From positions 295,425-359,424 of the forward strand of contig VWZF01005768.1 of the NCBI GenBank assembly GCA_013396755.1: DNA of 64,000 nucleotides. Direction: 5' to 3'. The notes beneath the pieces were generated by a model. The model worked only from the letters and a program-made list of their open reading frames with translations, searched no databases and was not told the DNA's origin. Of the stretch, positions 35,691-47,830 are shown piece after piece; the stretch's first letter is position 1, and every line of letters starts with the position of its first letter. The DNA is from Sclerurus mexicanus (Eukaryota; Chordata; Aves; Passeriformes; Furnariidae). The position numbers and the translations under genes are program-made.

Positions 35691-38600
35691 CTAACATATA
35701 TATACATCTTGGAAGGATAAAGGAAATAGAATGGCATAAAGTTGTTCATTACCAATGAAGGATGGCCATTTGACCTATAACAGTGGCTGTCATTTAGCAT
35801 TTGACAGTGATGACCCAACCTCTGCAGGAACCTCTTCCACACTGAAATTCAGACATCACACTTTCCTTAGAGAACAAAGAGTATACCTTACACATTTCAC
35901 CAATTTGTTTCACACAGCAGATTATGTTATGACAGATATTTGCAATAAATATTCTAAATCATGTCAAAAGAAATGGCCTGTAATTTATTATCCATTCCAG
36001 GTCCAATGCTGTCCTTCCACACAAAGAGTTTCCTCACAGCAGCATAGAACATATATTCCATATTAAATTTTAGGTCCATCTTTGCAATGCATGTGCAAGG
36101 GTCATGTTTTCTTGCTCCTCTGTAGAACAGTGAATACATTATATAGGGTTTTAAAGTCTCAAATGAAGCTCCCACAAGAATTCCAGAAAAACCTGTTTGT
36201 TGACTATCAAGTTGCTGTCATACTTTCCACCTTCCTAAAGTCACTTAATTGTCATGAATTATCAAGTGAACACATAATGTAGAAAGCTTAGCAATTCAGT
36301 GTGACCCTTGGTTCAGATTCCTTCCTGTTCTTCAGTTCCTGAATTTTTAATACATCATTTCTGACTTGAATAGACAGGTTTAACATCTCTCATACAAGAC
36401 TCCTGCTGATATTTTACCGTTTGTGTGTTTCCCTCCTACCCCACACATTTTCCCTGTGTGCAGTCTGGGTGAATTTTTTTCCCCTGCTAAATGGAAGACA
36501 CTGCAGAAGTGAAAGGATTTCAAATGTGTTCAGTTATAATTTTAACAGCAGTGATGGTACTGTATTACCTCAAGCCTGATTTCTGCATAGTATTTTTGCT
36601 GGTTTAATTGCATATAGTAGTGATATACTGGCATAGTCTTCTATGGTTCAAGTTATAGTAAGGTATAAAGATACTTTATGTACCTTTAGCTTACTGCTAT
36701 TCTCTTACAAGACTAAGTTCCATGGTTTTACATACTTCTACATCAAACTGACTGTATCTGTCCTTGAGGGAAATGTTGCACTTTAATGGTACGGTTAAAC
36801 ACAACAACTTTTGCGTGTAGAGAAACCCTCAGGGCTCAGACAGATGCTAAGGTTACTGCAGCTCAACGAGTTAGTGCACATCAGCAGAGCCATAGTAACC
36901 AATCATACATTCACTTAGTCTGTCCCAAATGTGAGGTAAAATATGAGGGCTTATAACTGTCTTGCTGAGTCTCTCTCTCCTTTTTTTTTTTTTCCTTAGC
37001 CAATATGCAACACATGATTAACTTCTGTACAAGTAAGAAACAAGCCAGACTGACTCTAAAGCATATAGTAGATCACGTTAAAAAAAAGCTGAGTGGGACA
37101 GAACTTCCAGGGAACAGAACTGATCCATTTAAAAAGCAGTACTGGAGAAAAATAGCTAGAATGGAAGTTGCCTTTAAAATGAGTTTACTGACTTTTCTCT
37201 CCTGACTGTAACTGACTTACAGCTCTGGGTCTGGGATGCACAACAGTTGCAGCACGAGGATGCCTTGACTCCAAGCTGTACTTTTGGTGAGAGCAAGGAC
37301 ATCTCATTTGGTGCCTAGGCTTACATGGAGAGAGAAATAATTTTTTCCCTATTTTGTTCCTCAAATATGTAGGTCATCAAAGCAATTTTAAAATCAATTG
37401 AAACTCTGAAAGTGATCTAACACCAGTCCCTCAAGATTTGTGTGACCTGCTGAGACTGCACATTCTGAGTTAAGACTGACAACAATACTTAGCACATATC
37501 AGAGTTTAAGCACCATAATATAGGAAGCCATAAAACAAAGCAGCACAGTAGTCTGTCAGATAGATCACCACTAGTGTACACCATACACCTGTGATGATAG
37601 CTTTGGAAAAACTCCATCTCTGTGCTGGGAATGACACACCAGACAGACAGGTCAAGTGTAATCTTGCCTACTCTGCGCAGACAGAAGACGTAATCTACCC
37701 ACATTCAGCCCACTGAGAAAGGACCTCCTTACAGAGGTTTGTAGCAGCGAGCAAGATAAATGAGCAGCAGTTGTAATACTTCTGGCCTCTGAAACTTAGA
37801 GTGGTCCTAATGGACCAGATATTTGGATAAATAAACCGTCATGCTGGTAGAAACCTGCCCCTAGGCTGTTATCAGCATCAGACCAGTTCTGCTGCTGCAG
37901 AACATGAATGTCCCTTCTCTAGCTGGAGTGTTACATTAACCTGTTTTAAACCAAAAAAAAAATGTGCTTAGCACAAATGACACTTCCACAAAAGTATTAT
38001 TTTAACACTGTCTCACTGTGTCTCGTTGTTTTCTGCTTAAAGCTGCCTTTGCAAGCCCTCACTGTCCTGCCCTGTGATCAAGCTTAAAGAAAACAGAGAA
38101 CATTATTACTTCTATTTGCAGTGAAGCCAGAACTGTGGGCTGCAGGTTTTGGGTTTTTTTTGTCTGTCTACTCACCAAGCCTGTTCTACATATTCTAGGT
38201 GGATCCTTTAATAATAGCAGTACATTAAGAGCTGCTGACAGTCTCAAACTGAGATTACATGGGTAAAAGTAACAGCACATCTTCAACATCCCAGGCTCAC
38301 TGCTACTGTGCATCCTCAGTATACAGACCAGAAATTGCTAGCCTGAGTTTTCAATCCGTTGAGCCTATTTTTAAAGCATTTTAATTTTTTTCTGTGGTTT
38401 TTTTTTTTTCATATTTATACATTCAGGCATTCTGAGATACTAAAGCTTTATAATACATATTCATATGACAACTCCAGACATTATGATGGCTTGTTTAGAA
38501 ATTGAAAAATGCATTTTTGAGACTGAATTATCAGCATTATTCAGAAAATGACTTGAAGATGTTATCCGAGGCTGATACATCTAGTTGTTATTCTTGCAGA

Positions 38601-40539
38601 GACATAAGTCTGCTTAATATAAACATTCAGTACTTTCCATTTTTCTTAAATATCAAGGAGCAATTTCTTGCAATGTAACTGAGCTGGAATAAAGACAGTA
38701 AGGTAAACATGGTAGAATCAAAACCTGATAGAGATATTCATTGATTATGTGTACAAGCTTGCACAGTTGGAACAAACTATCAAAATAATTTCGAGACTAT
38801 CAGGCATCTATATAGCAATGGAGAACAAAGAAAGTCTCACGTGAATTTAGGCCCTTACACAGATTGCTTGAAATGTCTTGACAATTATTTTGTGTCAGCA
38901 TCACTTTTGAAGCTGAAGTGCATATTAGTATCAAAAGAATAGCAGACTGTATAGTTTGCATAAGAATAAAATCTTATAATTCTCATGTGAGCCTAAATGA
39001 CTTCAGGCAGGATTGTCACAGATAAGGGAATAGGAATGAATTAATATTCAAAATTACACAGGGACATGTGGGGATTATTTCACAATAAAAATAATTTCAA
39101 TCTATTAAAAAATTATAAGCATGAGAAACATTCGAGGCTAATGATGATCATTACCAGGAAAAAATGTGGCTGTTGATTTAGAGTGAAATCATTTGTGTGT
39201 AGTATATATTTACTCAGCCTTAATCAACATCACAGTAATCTAAATCATTATTAAATACTAAGGTGAAAGCTTGAGGTCATGGAGGGCTCCATTATATTCT
39301 CCTTCAAGAACTCAAGGGACAAACAGGACAAAATTATGGCAGATAAAGTCATGCACTGGTTCCCTTCTCCCCTCCCCTTCCCATATGTCAATATGTCCCT
39401 TGGGGACAGAAAAACAGCATGGCAGGTGCTGTCCACATCACTTCTCCTATTGCTGTGATCTCCAAGGCAGCAAGCATCAGGCAGGCCAGGTGGCTGTGAT
39501 GAACTGAGCATTCCCTGCCCCATTTCAGGTACCCCTTGCCTCTAGGGCTGCTGTAGAAGGAGGAGTTCATTTGAGGTTTAGGAGAAGAAAATAGTGGTAT
39601 TTGCAAAAGGAGAAAACAGAAATAATTTCCCTGATTTTAAAGTCAGGGGAAGCCTCTTTTGTAGTTTGCTCTTTCGGCGATAATAGAAAACACAAGGCTG
39701 ACGGTGGTAGGAGGAAGAAAACATCCCTCTATGGAATTACGTAGGATAAAAATAAGGTCTTGAATCTGAAACCACAGCTTCTTTTGCCTCATATCCTACC
39801 TCCCACAGAGAAATGGTGAAGTGCAGTAAGCAGAGTGAATGTATCAGCTATTGCCACCAGAGAGCTGCCAGATGTCTGCTTCGCAATTGGAAAACAAGGG
39901 AAAAACCCCAACCCATCCCAGAGACGGGGGTGGGGTTGTGGAATCTGATAGTTAGTATCAGAACCCAAGGAAAATTAGCTAATGTGTGTGTCGGAACAAG
40001 AAATCTTCCCTTCACTGCAATTACTCAAAATCTTGGCTTGTCATTGAGAAGGCATTTTAGAGCCTGGCATAATTAAATGGAAAGCAGAAGCCAAAAGGGG
40101 AATGGCAAACCCATGAAATGGTGGGCTAAGAGACTAAAATGACTCCTCATTTACATATTTTGCCGTAATTTCATCAAGTTTAGCCAAATTACATTGGGTC
40201 AAACTGATAGTGATATTAAACAGCAGCAACTCTACTGTGTTAAGACATTTTTCTGGACATGTGCTGTAATGCTGTGAGTCAGAATTTGGCCCAGTGTTTT
40301 AAGAGTACTTTGATCATGTGTAAGTTTTTTGGTATTACAAAAGTCGAATTCACTGAAGAGCTTGTGACTGAACCACCTTTCAGATTGCTGTGCTGCAGGC
40401 AGGAGTTATTCGTTCGGCCAGCGCAGCTTGAGTTCACTGTGCTTTCCTCCTGCCTGGTGGCTACCAGACCAGCCCTAGGAGTACAGATAGACCTTACTTC
40501 ACATGTGTATTGTGCTGACTTTTAATTTTACCTCGCCGA
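35691..40539. other. AT-rich non-coding DNA without recognised genes
   Basis: No supported gene; frames reach at most about 105 codons (35755-36066 plus) and have no domain content. T-runs lie at 36978-36993 and 38397-38410. The block 38950-39250 is separately listed as a possible conserved element. The patch at 39250-39610 is GC-richer, with overlapping frames on both strands but no family resemblance. Confidence 0.5.
38950..39250. promoter_or_regulatory. Candidate conserved noncoding element
   Basis: AT-rich but complex DNA with repeated homeobox/POU-like words: ATGAATTAATATTC (39036), GCTAATGATGATCATTACC (39137-39155, partly self-complementary), TTAATCAACATC (39220) and AATCATTATTAAATAC (39243). 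No tandem repeat or transposon signature was seen. Regulatory function is a guess. Confidence 0.25.
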
Positions 40540-41124
40540 CTCCCAAGGAAGGTGATGCAGTGCATCTGCATCCAATCCTGACACTTTGGCTGGGAGAGAG
40601 AGCGGGGAGGCTGGGCTCCCGCCTCTATCTGCCAGCTAAGAGCTCCCCAGGGCTGCAAGAAGCCCTCAGTCTGCTTTGAGTTCTGAGTTTAGCAAGGAGG
40701 GCTTGGCAGAGAGAAAACTCAGAGAAACTGCAGGTTTTTGGTGAATCGGGCCCCAGTTTTGGTTTAATAAATCTGTTAGAAATAGAATTGGAGTTTTGCT
40801 GAAGCCAAAGGAATTGCACAGGAGGGAGTAGTGCAGTTTTTAATGGTTTCAAAGGTGGTTCCAACCTGTTTTTAGCACCTTTGGAGAGGGCCTGGGAGTC
40901 TTGGGCAGGTAGGCGGATCAGGCTAGGCTATGAGTTTCCTAGTACTAGCCAATAGGAATGGAAGCAGGGACCCACAGCCAGGGTATTAAGACTCTGGGTC
41001 TTGCTGGCCTGTGTCTGTCTCCTAGGCCAGAGGGACACACCAATTCAGTTGAATTTCTTAAATAAATATTTTGCTCTGAAGACTTTGTCCCTTCTAAATT
41101 TTATTGGTGTGAGCATTTCTCACA
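40540..41124 (+). mobile_element. Probable LTR of an endogenous retrovirus-like element (left end unresolved)
   Basis: The right part has the layout of an LTR. A TATA-like GTATTAAGACTCTGGGTCTTG (about 40982-41003) is followed by a transcribed-start-like region, an AATAAA poly(A) signal inside CTTAAATAAATATTTTG (about 41058-41075), and a U5-like stretch ending GAGCATTTCTCACA at 41124. The upstream sequence is GC-richer than the surroundings back to about 40540. A TG start and target-site duplication could not be fixed, so the left coordinate is approximate. No coding remnant of a provirus follows, which suggests a solo or truncated LTR. The 79-codon minus frame at 40625-40864 is a by-product. 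Confidence 0.6.
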
Positions 41125-44100
41125 ATTTTAATGCCAAAGCTAGCCAAAGACCAGTGCTTAGCCATGAGATTTAGAGGTTCCTACGAAACTCTACAAACAC
41201 CAAAAAACCACAAAAGATGTGAAAACCTCCCAAAAACCAGTGAACCAAAATGAACCAAAAACAAAGCCTATCAACTCCTGCAAGGCAAAGCCTGGCATTT
41301 CACATAGCTGTATTTAAGTCTCACTGAAGGACTGAATTGAAGGGTTGCTACAAGGAACAGCATTCTTTATATCCTTGTGCTGAAAAGGTTAAGAAAAAAC
41401 GTCTTAACCAAGTTCTTTGCAATTACAAAAGATTCACTCTTCACCCACTGATGGTTATAGCAGCTGGGAGTTAAAGTTTACTACTGGCATCTTTTCATTA
41501 CTTCTCTCAGTGGTAAGATTTGATTTCTTTCTGGTTTTAGCAGCCTTTTGTATTTCTTTAGGGAACTTGGAAGGGAAGTAACTTTTGAAATATTATAAAT
41601 GGTTAACTTGTTGCATAATGTGTATTTTCCAGACCCTCTGCTTGTTGTTGTTTAGTATTGAAGAGCCATTACAATGGACAGAGCTGTCTTTTCTTCCAGA
41701 AAAGAAATGAGTAAGTAAACGTGAAATAAAAATGGTTCATTTTGTGGGAGTCTTAGAAGGAGAGGGGAAGGGACAGACAAGTGGGCTCACCAAGAACAAT
41801 ATAAGCAGAGAGAATAAGGTACATTTTTATATCATACAATGAAAGCTCTTCAGTCCCACAGAGTATTTATTGTTTGTGTTACTATTGGGTAAATGGACTT
41901 CTAATTTTTCTTTCTTCTGGTCTGTAACCACTGGATTGTTATTTTTGTTCAGCTGCAGCTTCAGAGGATCGAACGATTAAATCTCCCCTAAGGATTTGTT
42001 TTTGCAAAGCCTAGCAGTCTATGCCACTTTTCTTTATATATTTGGTGTAATTTTGCTGTTGCTAGGCTAATGAGAGAGTTACTTTTGTGTTATTATTGTA
42101 TACATTAATGAACATGTAGGATCTCTAGGCTGGGGAATAAGTAGGTGAACTATTTTAGTCAAGATAGAACTATTGTAATAAAATCTTTTGAGCCTGGAGC
42201 TAACCCTTTAGACAATCATCTGTGTCAAAAAGAACGGCAATGGTGAAAAGCAAGGAAAACAAAGATGTTGGGGTTTGGTCCAGCACACATCAGAGACAAC
42301 ACACATCAGAGCCTCCATCCAAAAGCATTGAAAAGCATCATCAAGCCTTCACCCTCATGGCTGGAGAAGGAAGAGACCATGCCTCAGGTTTGAAGGCACC
42401 AAGATTATCCCCTTACTGGAGGCCACTCCAGCCAATTACAGAGAGACCTGGGGAGTAGGTAGGTGAAGACAAAAAACAGAATATATGGTAAAGTACCATC
42501 ATCACTGTTACTCATAAAAGTAATTTATAAAAATTCAGATTACACAACTGCCTGGTTGTTGTGTACTCTGGGACTGCCACAGCTGAGAAGTCAACCTCCT
42601 TCTTGAAAGTTTCTTCTTGTGCTTGGTCACAAATGTCACCCAGTGCTGGTCAAGACAAGAAGCTCAGGGAAGTAGAACCCTGCCCCTTCCTCTCCCATTA
42701 GTGTACTCACCTCTGAGAAAGGAAAAGGGCTCCAGCATCATTCAGGTAATTGCAAAAAGCTTCTCTATAATTTAATACATTGTGCAAACATGTAAGTTAA
42801 ATGATGCTATTTCATTTTAATGTGTAAAATTTCTCAAGTAATAGCTGGGATGAAACCGAATCAATTGTAGGTAAATAACTGAAAGTAGTATTAACTGCAG
42901 GACTGTTCATGGTTCCTTTAAATGATGTTTGTAACATCTGGTACTGCTCATTAGACACAATGCCCAAGTACAGAGTAGTATCTGTACAGTTTTCTCCATC
43001 ATTCTTATTTCTCAGGGCAGTTATGCAAACCTGCTTTTTTCAACAAGAGTTTCCACAGAAGTCGTAACTGCAGCATATAATAGCCTTTTCATTCAGATTA
43101 CATGGAAATAAGATACACTACACAGAACCAGGTATTCCAGGATCATGTCATAAGGCTTTTGCAGGATCTGTCCCAACCTGTGGGATTCTCATTAGTTTAG
43201 GCAACTCAAGGAAGGTGATCTCCTTGGTTTGCCTTGGTTTGACTTTAAATTGATTGAGAGGTACTGAAGTACCTCTTGTCTTTGAGTTTATTGTCAGTTG
43301 AGTTTTCTGTGACTCACATCTAAACTTTATGACTGGACTCTTTTTCTGTAGAAGCACATCAAGAAGTTTTCATGTTTGAAACAACATATACTTGGGATAA
43401 GCTTGTTGATCTTGTAGTTTTTAAGTTCTACTGGAGCCCACAGTTAGACCCAGACTTACCTTCTCTCAAATAAGAGGCAGACCTTTCCAAGGAATAGTGC
43501 CCTTCTGAAGAGCTGTTTCTCTTCAGAAAAACTCAGACTTCTTTGTTGAATGTGTAAAATCCAGTGCTCTTCTTCAGCTTCAGAGCTGACATATATCAAC
43601 CCATGTAGACTCAGCTAAGCAAAAGTGCAAGGAACAGAGCAGCTCACCTTCCCTGCTGTACTCAGCAAAAACCATTCACACCTGCCAAGAGATTTGGTAT
43701 GCTTCAGAGAGGAATGTAGCTCAACAGGATGGTCAGAAACAGCAGGTGTGTGTGCTGGGTCAGGCTAAAAGCTGTTGCATTACCTCAGCAATTAGAGAAA
43801 GGTGTATCTGTATCAGAAGAAGAGATCCTCCTGTGTTAGTGTCTTTTAGTTCCTGCCTCAGCTCTGTGGTCAAAAGGAGCTGAACCTGGCTCCCATGAAA
43901 TGGTCTGCCACTAAGCCCAGTTCTGGCCATGGACAGGCTGTGCAGATATGAGATATTCCCTGGGAGACAACTCTGGGGACAGAGACTACCACAATGAGGG
44001 CTGACAATGGCCTTGGTGCTTGCACAATAGTTGCTCCCTACGGTTGAACATGCTTCCCTCTCCATCAAGCCATTCTTTTTCCCTCTTAAGATAGGCATTT

Positions 44101-47100
44101 AGCAATGGCAGGACTGAGCTGCTCCTTCTGAATGGAGCCAAACAAGCTGCTGAGACTTCAAAAACAGGGCCCATGGAGCAGGAAAGAGGTAGTGTTGACT
44201 TTCCCATCAACATCCCTGTTGAGTCTCTCTCAAGTTCATAGCTCAGGAAAAGGCAAAGTCAATTGAGATAGAGGCTTGTCTCAGTTCCCTCAGAAGAAAA
44301 ATGGCTCCATTAAATCTGGACAAAATGAGGACCTGTTCAGGGAAGTTATTTGCTTTTCATCTGTATGTGAGCAAAATTTACTTAGCTTATACTGCTGAGA
44401 AGGCTTGATAAACTAACCATTCCATGTGTCAGTGCATGGGCTGGGAGAAATGCAGACTATGGACTAAACCCCCAGCCATTCTTGATGGGTTCTGTACCCA
44501 TCTGGAGAGATGAAACACCAAAGCAGATAGTGGCATCTCCTTGAAATTGTAGCTGAAATTGCTTCTGTTCTGTCCATGTCTGTCTTCAGGACAACAGGCT
44601 CAAAACTTGGAAGTCATATAGGGGTTCCTGAGAAGCCCTTAATTGTACCTCAACAGCTCTTTGGTGCCGTAGACTTTGCTACGCTGGAATTCAGTACGAG
44701 CTGCTTGGCTGTGGTGGCTCATGTTGTGACATCCCATGTGGTGAAAGGGGCAGTGGATCAGCAAGTCTGTGCAGTACAATATCTCCTCAGAAGTGGCACA
44801 ACTGGTATCACTTCAAGTGTGATGTGGAGCTGTGATCAGAACCATTTGTGGTCACTAAAATCCTCTTGCTATGCACATGTGCTGTCTTTAGGCTATGCTT
44901 ATGGAATTACTGTGAGTTTTGTATTCGACTAGAGGTGGTCTCATGGGCAGCATACACTAGTCCATGGAGGGTCTGTTCTAAACCCAGTTCACTACAGAGG
45001 TTTTAGATGAAGTTAAAAGAAAGTTCCAACTTCTGTAGGCAAGAAGTGAAGAAAACCATATTGCATTAATTTTCCACAAATTGCTCAATATGGAATTTGT
45101 CTACAGTAGGACAAAAGTACTTCCTTTTGTGGAATAAGCCACAGGACCACCAAGGAACTCTATTTTACTACTCATGAAAAAATTTAGCACTGCTCTGCCA
45201 ACCATAGTAGTACAGCTGCCCTAGGCAAACAAGCACATCCATGTTTACAAGTGGCCAGCCTTCTCCCATAGGCTTTTACACTGCTCTGACAATTCTGAGG
45301 ATCAACATCTATGTCTCATCCACAGCTCCCATACAAGGAGGAAAAGTCATAGTTTATGTCTGCATGTCCCATCTCTATGGATACCTTCAGAAGCTCCTGG
45401 GAGGAAAAAAATACTTCAAATGTTTGTAATAGAAGAAAGCAAGAAAAATATCTAATTTGCTAAGAAGAAAAACAAAACCCCCACACATCTTTTGCAACTC
45501 TAAACATACAACTAAATATAATACCAAGAGACTGAATAAACTGTAAAGTTATCATTAATGGACTAGATTCCCAGTAATTTGTGCAGTATCAAGAAAGAAG
45601 ATGATGGAAGATTTTAGTGCATGAAGTATCTGGTCTCTAAGCTGTTAACAGTATCAAGGTAGATCATGAACAGTCACTGTCACAAAAAGGTGCTCATCTG
45701 AAACAAATGGCTTGTCAAAAGGAAATTAAGACTTCTATGGTCTACAGTCCATGGGTGATGTCTGCATGTAGCTGCACTAGTGTAACTGAGATACTGAATG
45801 GGTAAATGAATTTTCTAATATGGATGAAATTGTGGAACTGGGATCCAAGTGGACTGGAAAGGTCATGAGAAGGAAAATACAATGAACAGCTGCCTGCATG
45901 TTTTATTAGCCTGACTTCCTAAGGAAATAAGATTTGCGTAATAGTACTACTTGCCCATGGTTGTTTGATTTTTTTTTTTTTTGTCCTGCCCTCAAATAAC
46001 TTCTGATTCTGTTGGCTTATTTAAACTCAATTTAGCAGAGAGGTATCAGCCTTAGATATATTCTGTTCCTCCAGGTTTCATGAAAACTGGCAGTTAGACA
46101 GGGAAAAGAAAGCTAAATAAGTACTCCCAAGGAGGGGATGGTTTCAGCATGAATTAAACAATTACCCGCTCAGTTTTGCCTGCCAGCTGGCCAGCCAACT
46201 TGGCCAAATGACTTTGGGCCCATCAGCAAATAATGAATCAGGCTTTTTTTTAGTTGATGTGAAAGAGAACTGGAAAGAAGGTAAGAGGTAAGTGTATGGT
46301 GCCTGAGGGGAGGTGTAGAAGGAGCCAGAAATATTAAGGAGGGAATGGGGCAGGGGATACATGAGGGAAGAGGCGGAAGTGTGGGCTGAGGCAACTCTAG
46401 GAGCACAGCAGGGGGAATTGAGGTTACAGAGGTGAGAGAGGGCCATGGTGGAAGGACTGGGAGTTACGGCAGGGCAGGCAAGTATGAACACAGTCTTCCT
46501 GAAAGCAGGCCTAATTAGTGCCGCTACTCACATGATGGCTTGTATACACAAAGCTTGTCATGAATACATCACTAACCTACTTTCAGAAGTGATGAGCACC
46601 CATCCATGAATTTTAGAGGGAGTTGTGGGTGCTCAGCATCAATAACTCTGAGGTCTAGTCTATATCATTTTAGTTAAAAAAATTTGTAACAGCTATACAT
46701 AACTGCCTTGCAGCATGAGAATTATTAGATCATTACAGTTTCTTATATCCATCACAGTAAAAGCAGATCTGCAGAGGCTAGTAATTTACATACACCAGTA
46801 AAAACAGAAAAAGAAATGTACCACATAAACTGTCATCCTGATTACTGACTGAGGTCCACCGACTATATTGTTCTGCTAGATTCTCCACTCTTACTTCCTT
46901 AATTGCTGTACAATATATATAGTTCAAATCATTTAAAAAGATGTGTTTGAGCAAAATCAATAGTGAGTCAGTCACAGCAAGATTGAGCAGCCACAGCTGA
47001 GATGAAAGTATTACAGAATCATAAGAGCTGATTCGCACCTAACTCAAGTTTTATGTTGGAGTAACTTCACTGACTGAAGCATAAACTAGAGCAACAGAGA

Positions 47101-47579
47101 AGTAAATAAAGCCAACAGAATGAATAAGCCTGTCAAGAGATCTCCAGAAAGGATTTTATCCTCTGTGTTATTGCTAAAATCTATTATACCTTGAGGTAGC
47201 TAAAGAGGTATCCATACCAAGGTTTCCACACTTCATTTTTCCAACTTCTTTCAGAGACATGCAATCCTGAAAATGACTTCACAATTCTAAAATGAAGTTT
47301 TACTGGAAAACGATTGCTCAGGACTTGGAGATTCTCATTACAATTTTGTCATCAAATACATTTGGACTATCCCTGAGATATATCTCTCCCTCTCACAGAG
47401 TTCAGGTCCCTCTCGATTCTTGCCAGAGAGGACTTCTGGGCACTTGAGTTCTTGTCATGTCGCACATATTATCACTTATTTCACAGGTATCGTATTTTTA
47501 TCTTAGAATATTGGCACTCAAACCTGCCTTTACTACACATGTAGAACACTAGGCAGTATAGTTTGGTATATTTTAGGGA
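41125..47579. other. Non-coding DNA without recognised genes
   Basis: No supported gene. The frames 43760-44098 (minus, 112 codons), 44576-44932 (plus, 118 codons) and 46162-46491 (minus, 109 codons) have no recognisable domain. The last is a pyrimidine-rich, proline/serine-biased translation. A tandem pair CACACATCAGAG occurs at 42284 and 42300, and a T-run at 45970-45982. Confidence 0.5.
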
Positions 47580-47830
47580 ACAATATGTCATCGTTTTCAG
47601 AAAATCCTGCTAGGGCTACATTTTTCAAAGGGCTTTGAGGGCTGAAAAATTGCATTATGAACAGCTCTCTGTACACCTCTTTCTCTAATTATTTTAATTG
47701 TCTAATTATACACACAGAGGAGCAATTTCTCTGATTTACTGTTGTATTTTAATGGTGGTTGCAAATTCCTCCCATGGCTGAATTTTGAAAACGATTTAGG
47801 GCTGAAATTAGATCTGCCCATATTGCTTGA
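47580..47830. promoter_or_regulatory. Candidate conserved noncoding element with TAATTA cluster
   Basis: CTAATTATTTTAATTGTCTAATTATAC-like DNA (47684-47710) holds two TAATTA homeodomain cores and TTTAATTG within 30 bases. Complex sequence on both sides is free of simple repeats (CAATATGTCATCG at 47582; AAACGATTTAGGGC at 47789). Such clustering is usual in developmental enhancers but also arises by chance in AT-rich DNA. Confidence 0.3.
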
